A stretch of 23,054 nucleotides of DNA, from the NCBI GenBank assembly GCA_934463175.1, contig CAKSIW010000046.1, positions 1 through 23,054 of the forward strand, written 5' to 3'. Below are positions 22,277-23,054 of this stretch, piece after piece (the first letter of the stretch is position 1; the number at the start of each line of letters is the position of its first letter). The position numbers were made by a program, and so were the translations under genes. Under the pieces are notes generated by a model. It made no database searches. It saw nothing but the letters and a program-made list of their open reading frames with translations, and had not been told where the DNA came from. The stretch comes from an uncultured Clostridia bacterium. Its GTDB lineage: Bacteria; Bacillota; Clostridia; Monoglobales; Monoglobaceae.

Positions 22277-22568
22277 TATGAGAGTTAAATCCGCATTGCC
22301 TGACAACGAATGCTCCTGCGACCTTTCAGCCTGCCGGATTTGCGGAGCGTCAGACTGTCTTAATTTTGCCGCAGCAAAATCTTTTCAAAAATTCATTCGA
22401 TTAAGGACGAATGATTTTAAGCGTGAGAATTTTTGCTCAAGCAAGACAAAAACAGAGGTGACGGATTGACGGATGCTTTAACGCCGATCGGGAGTGAATC
22501 CATCGCTTAAATCGGGCTTGGACGGTCAGCATAGGGTCAGGATAATGTATGAGAAAAGAGGTTTTGGA
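22277..22568 (+). ncRNA. Long untranslated leader, possibly a structured RNA of unknown class
   Basis: There is no convincing protein in this stretch. Several hairpins can be drawn: CTGAC plus GCTCC with GGAGC-GTCAG (about 22297-22356), TTTTGC-CGCA-GCAAAA (about 22365-22381), TCATTCG/CGAATGA (about 22396-22417), TTTTTG/CAAAAA (about 22431-22453), and TTGAC-ggATGCT with GTCAGCAT (about 22465-22532). No terminator T-run is seen, so the RNA probably continues into the peptidase gene. I do not recognise a named riboswitch. A covariance-model search would be needed to tell a leader from an independent RNA. Confidence 0.4.
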
Positions 22569-23054
22569 ATGTATAAAATCAGCAGCTTAAGCAACGGAAT
22601 CAGAGTCGTTTCCGAATATACGGATTATGTCAGGTCTGTTGCGCTCGGAGTGTGGGTCGGCACGGGTTCGTCAATGGAAAATGTGAAAAATAACGGCGTT
22701 TCGCACTATATCGAGCATATGCTGTTTAAGGGAACAAAGACACGCACGGCAAAGGAAATTGCGGAGTTTTCGGACAGAACGGGCAGTCAGCTCAATGCCC
22801 TGACCGCAAAGAAATATACGGGTTATTATGCAAAAACACTGACCGAAAATCTGGACGGTGCGATTGAAATTTTGTCGGATATGCTGACCAATTCGGTGTT
22901 TGACCCCGAATGCATGGAGACGGAGAGACGTGTCATTGCGGAGGAAATCAATATGTCGGAGGACGCTCCCGAGGATTTTGTCCACGACTGTCTGAGCAAG
23001 CTCATGTGGAGGGGAGAGCCGCTCGGGTTTCCGATTGCGGGGACGCTGGAGACA
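22569..23054 (+). CDS. M16 family zinc peptidase (processing-peptidase/MlpA-like), 3' end beyond window
   Basis: The first 162 residues of an M16 (pitrilysin-type) metallopeptidase. The inverted zinc motif HYIEH (HxxEH) is at about residues 46-50, in SHYIEHMLFKGTKTRTA. The third zinc ligand region ETERRVIAEEI follows at about 117-127. The N-terminus MYKISSLSNGIRVVSE and the GVWVGTGS strand are typical of the bacterial short M16B enzymes near 400-430 residues, such as MlpA/YmxG of Bacillus. The gene runs off the right edge in frame. AGAGG lies 8 bases before ATG 22569. In Bacillus the homologue follows pnp, but here a putP-like gene and a long leader precede it. Confidence 0.93.
   Translation, partial: MYKISSLSNGIRVVSEYTDYVRSVALGVWVGTGSSMENVKNNGVSHYIEHMLFKGTKTRTAKEIAEFSDRTGSQLNALTAKKYTGYYAKTLTENLDGAIEILSDMLTNSVFDPECMETERRVIAEEINMSEDAPEDFVHDCLSKLMWRGEPLGFPIAGTLET

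Noticed and set aside
22278..22469. 63-codon Cys-rich frame in the M16 leader
   Set aside because: It would start at the predicted transcription start without a ribosome binding site, and the same bases form stable hairpins. Not excluded, but unsupported.

Overview
The window looks like chromosomal DNA of an anaerobic Gram-positive of the class Clostridia, probably a gut or rumen species. The grounds are strong AGGAGG-type ribosome binding sites, sigma-A promoters of TTGACA-17-TATAAT type, a TPP riboswitch in front of thiT, an LCP protein followed by a CsaB-type pyruvyl transferase (secondary cell-wall polymer and S-layer biology), an LTA-synthase-like sulfatase, nrdR, and many carbohydrate-use genes. 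I see no rRNA, tRNA, CRISPR array, phage module or transposase. Genus-level assignment is not possible from reading alone.

Layout. (1) 1-4540, cell surface: a secreted beta-helix, carbohydrate-binding-type protein with a 14-residue tandem repeat runs off the left edge on the minus strand. Divergent from it is a two-gene operon of an LCP ligase and a GT4-CsaB fusion. (2) 4540-7750, sugar catabolism: an AraC regulator divergent from a TIM-barrel sugar isomerase/epimerase and a Gfo/Idh/MocA dehydrogenase. The divergent promoters overlap and carry repeated half-sites. (3) 7790-9830, housekeeping: upp, nrdR and a small secreted protein on the minus strand, then a DUF378 membrane protein on the plus strand. 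(4) 9840-12790: a CE7-type acetyl esterase divergent from an LTA-synthase-family membrane sulfatase. (5) 12850-17662, second glycan locus: a GH42/GH151-like glycoside hydrolase and an AraC regulator on the minus strand, divergent from a ROK protein and a GmhA-like SIS protein. (6) 17700-22210: a secreted stalk-domain protein, TPP riboswitch-thiT, a split chromate-transporter pair, and a PutP-type sodium/solute symporter. (7) 22240 to the right edge: a roughly 290-nt leader and the start of an M16 zinc peptidase.

The most interesting signal is a leader element of about 165 bp present twice, immediately before the unrelated SIS gene and stalk-domain gene. Each copy ends at the start codon. In each, the ribosome-binding region can pair with an upstream arm (10+5+7 bp), while a mutually exclusive local hairpin uses part of the same arm. 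This looks like a translational switch or a domesticated repeat. Next in interest are two AraC regulators whose intergenic regions both carry direct repeats exactly 21 bp apart beside a -35 box, an unexplained long leader before the M16 peptidase, the GT4-CsaB fusion, and a ROK protein that has lost the cysteines of the family's zinc motif.
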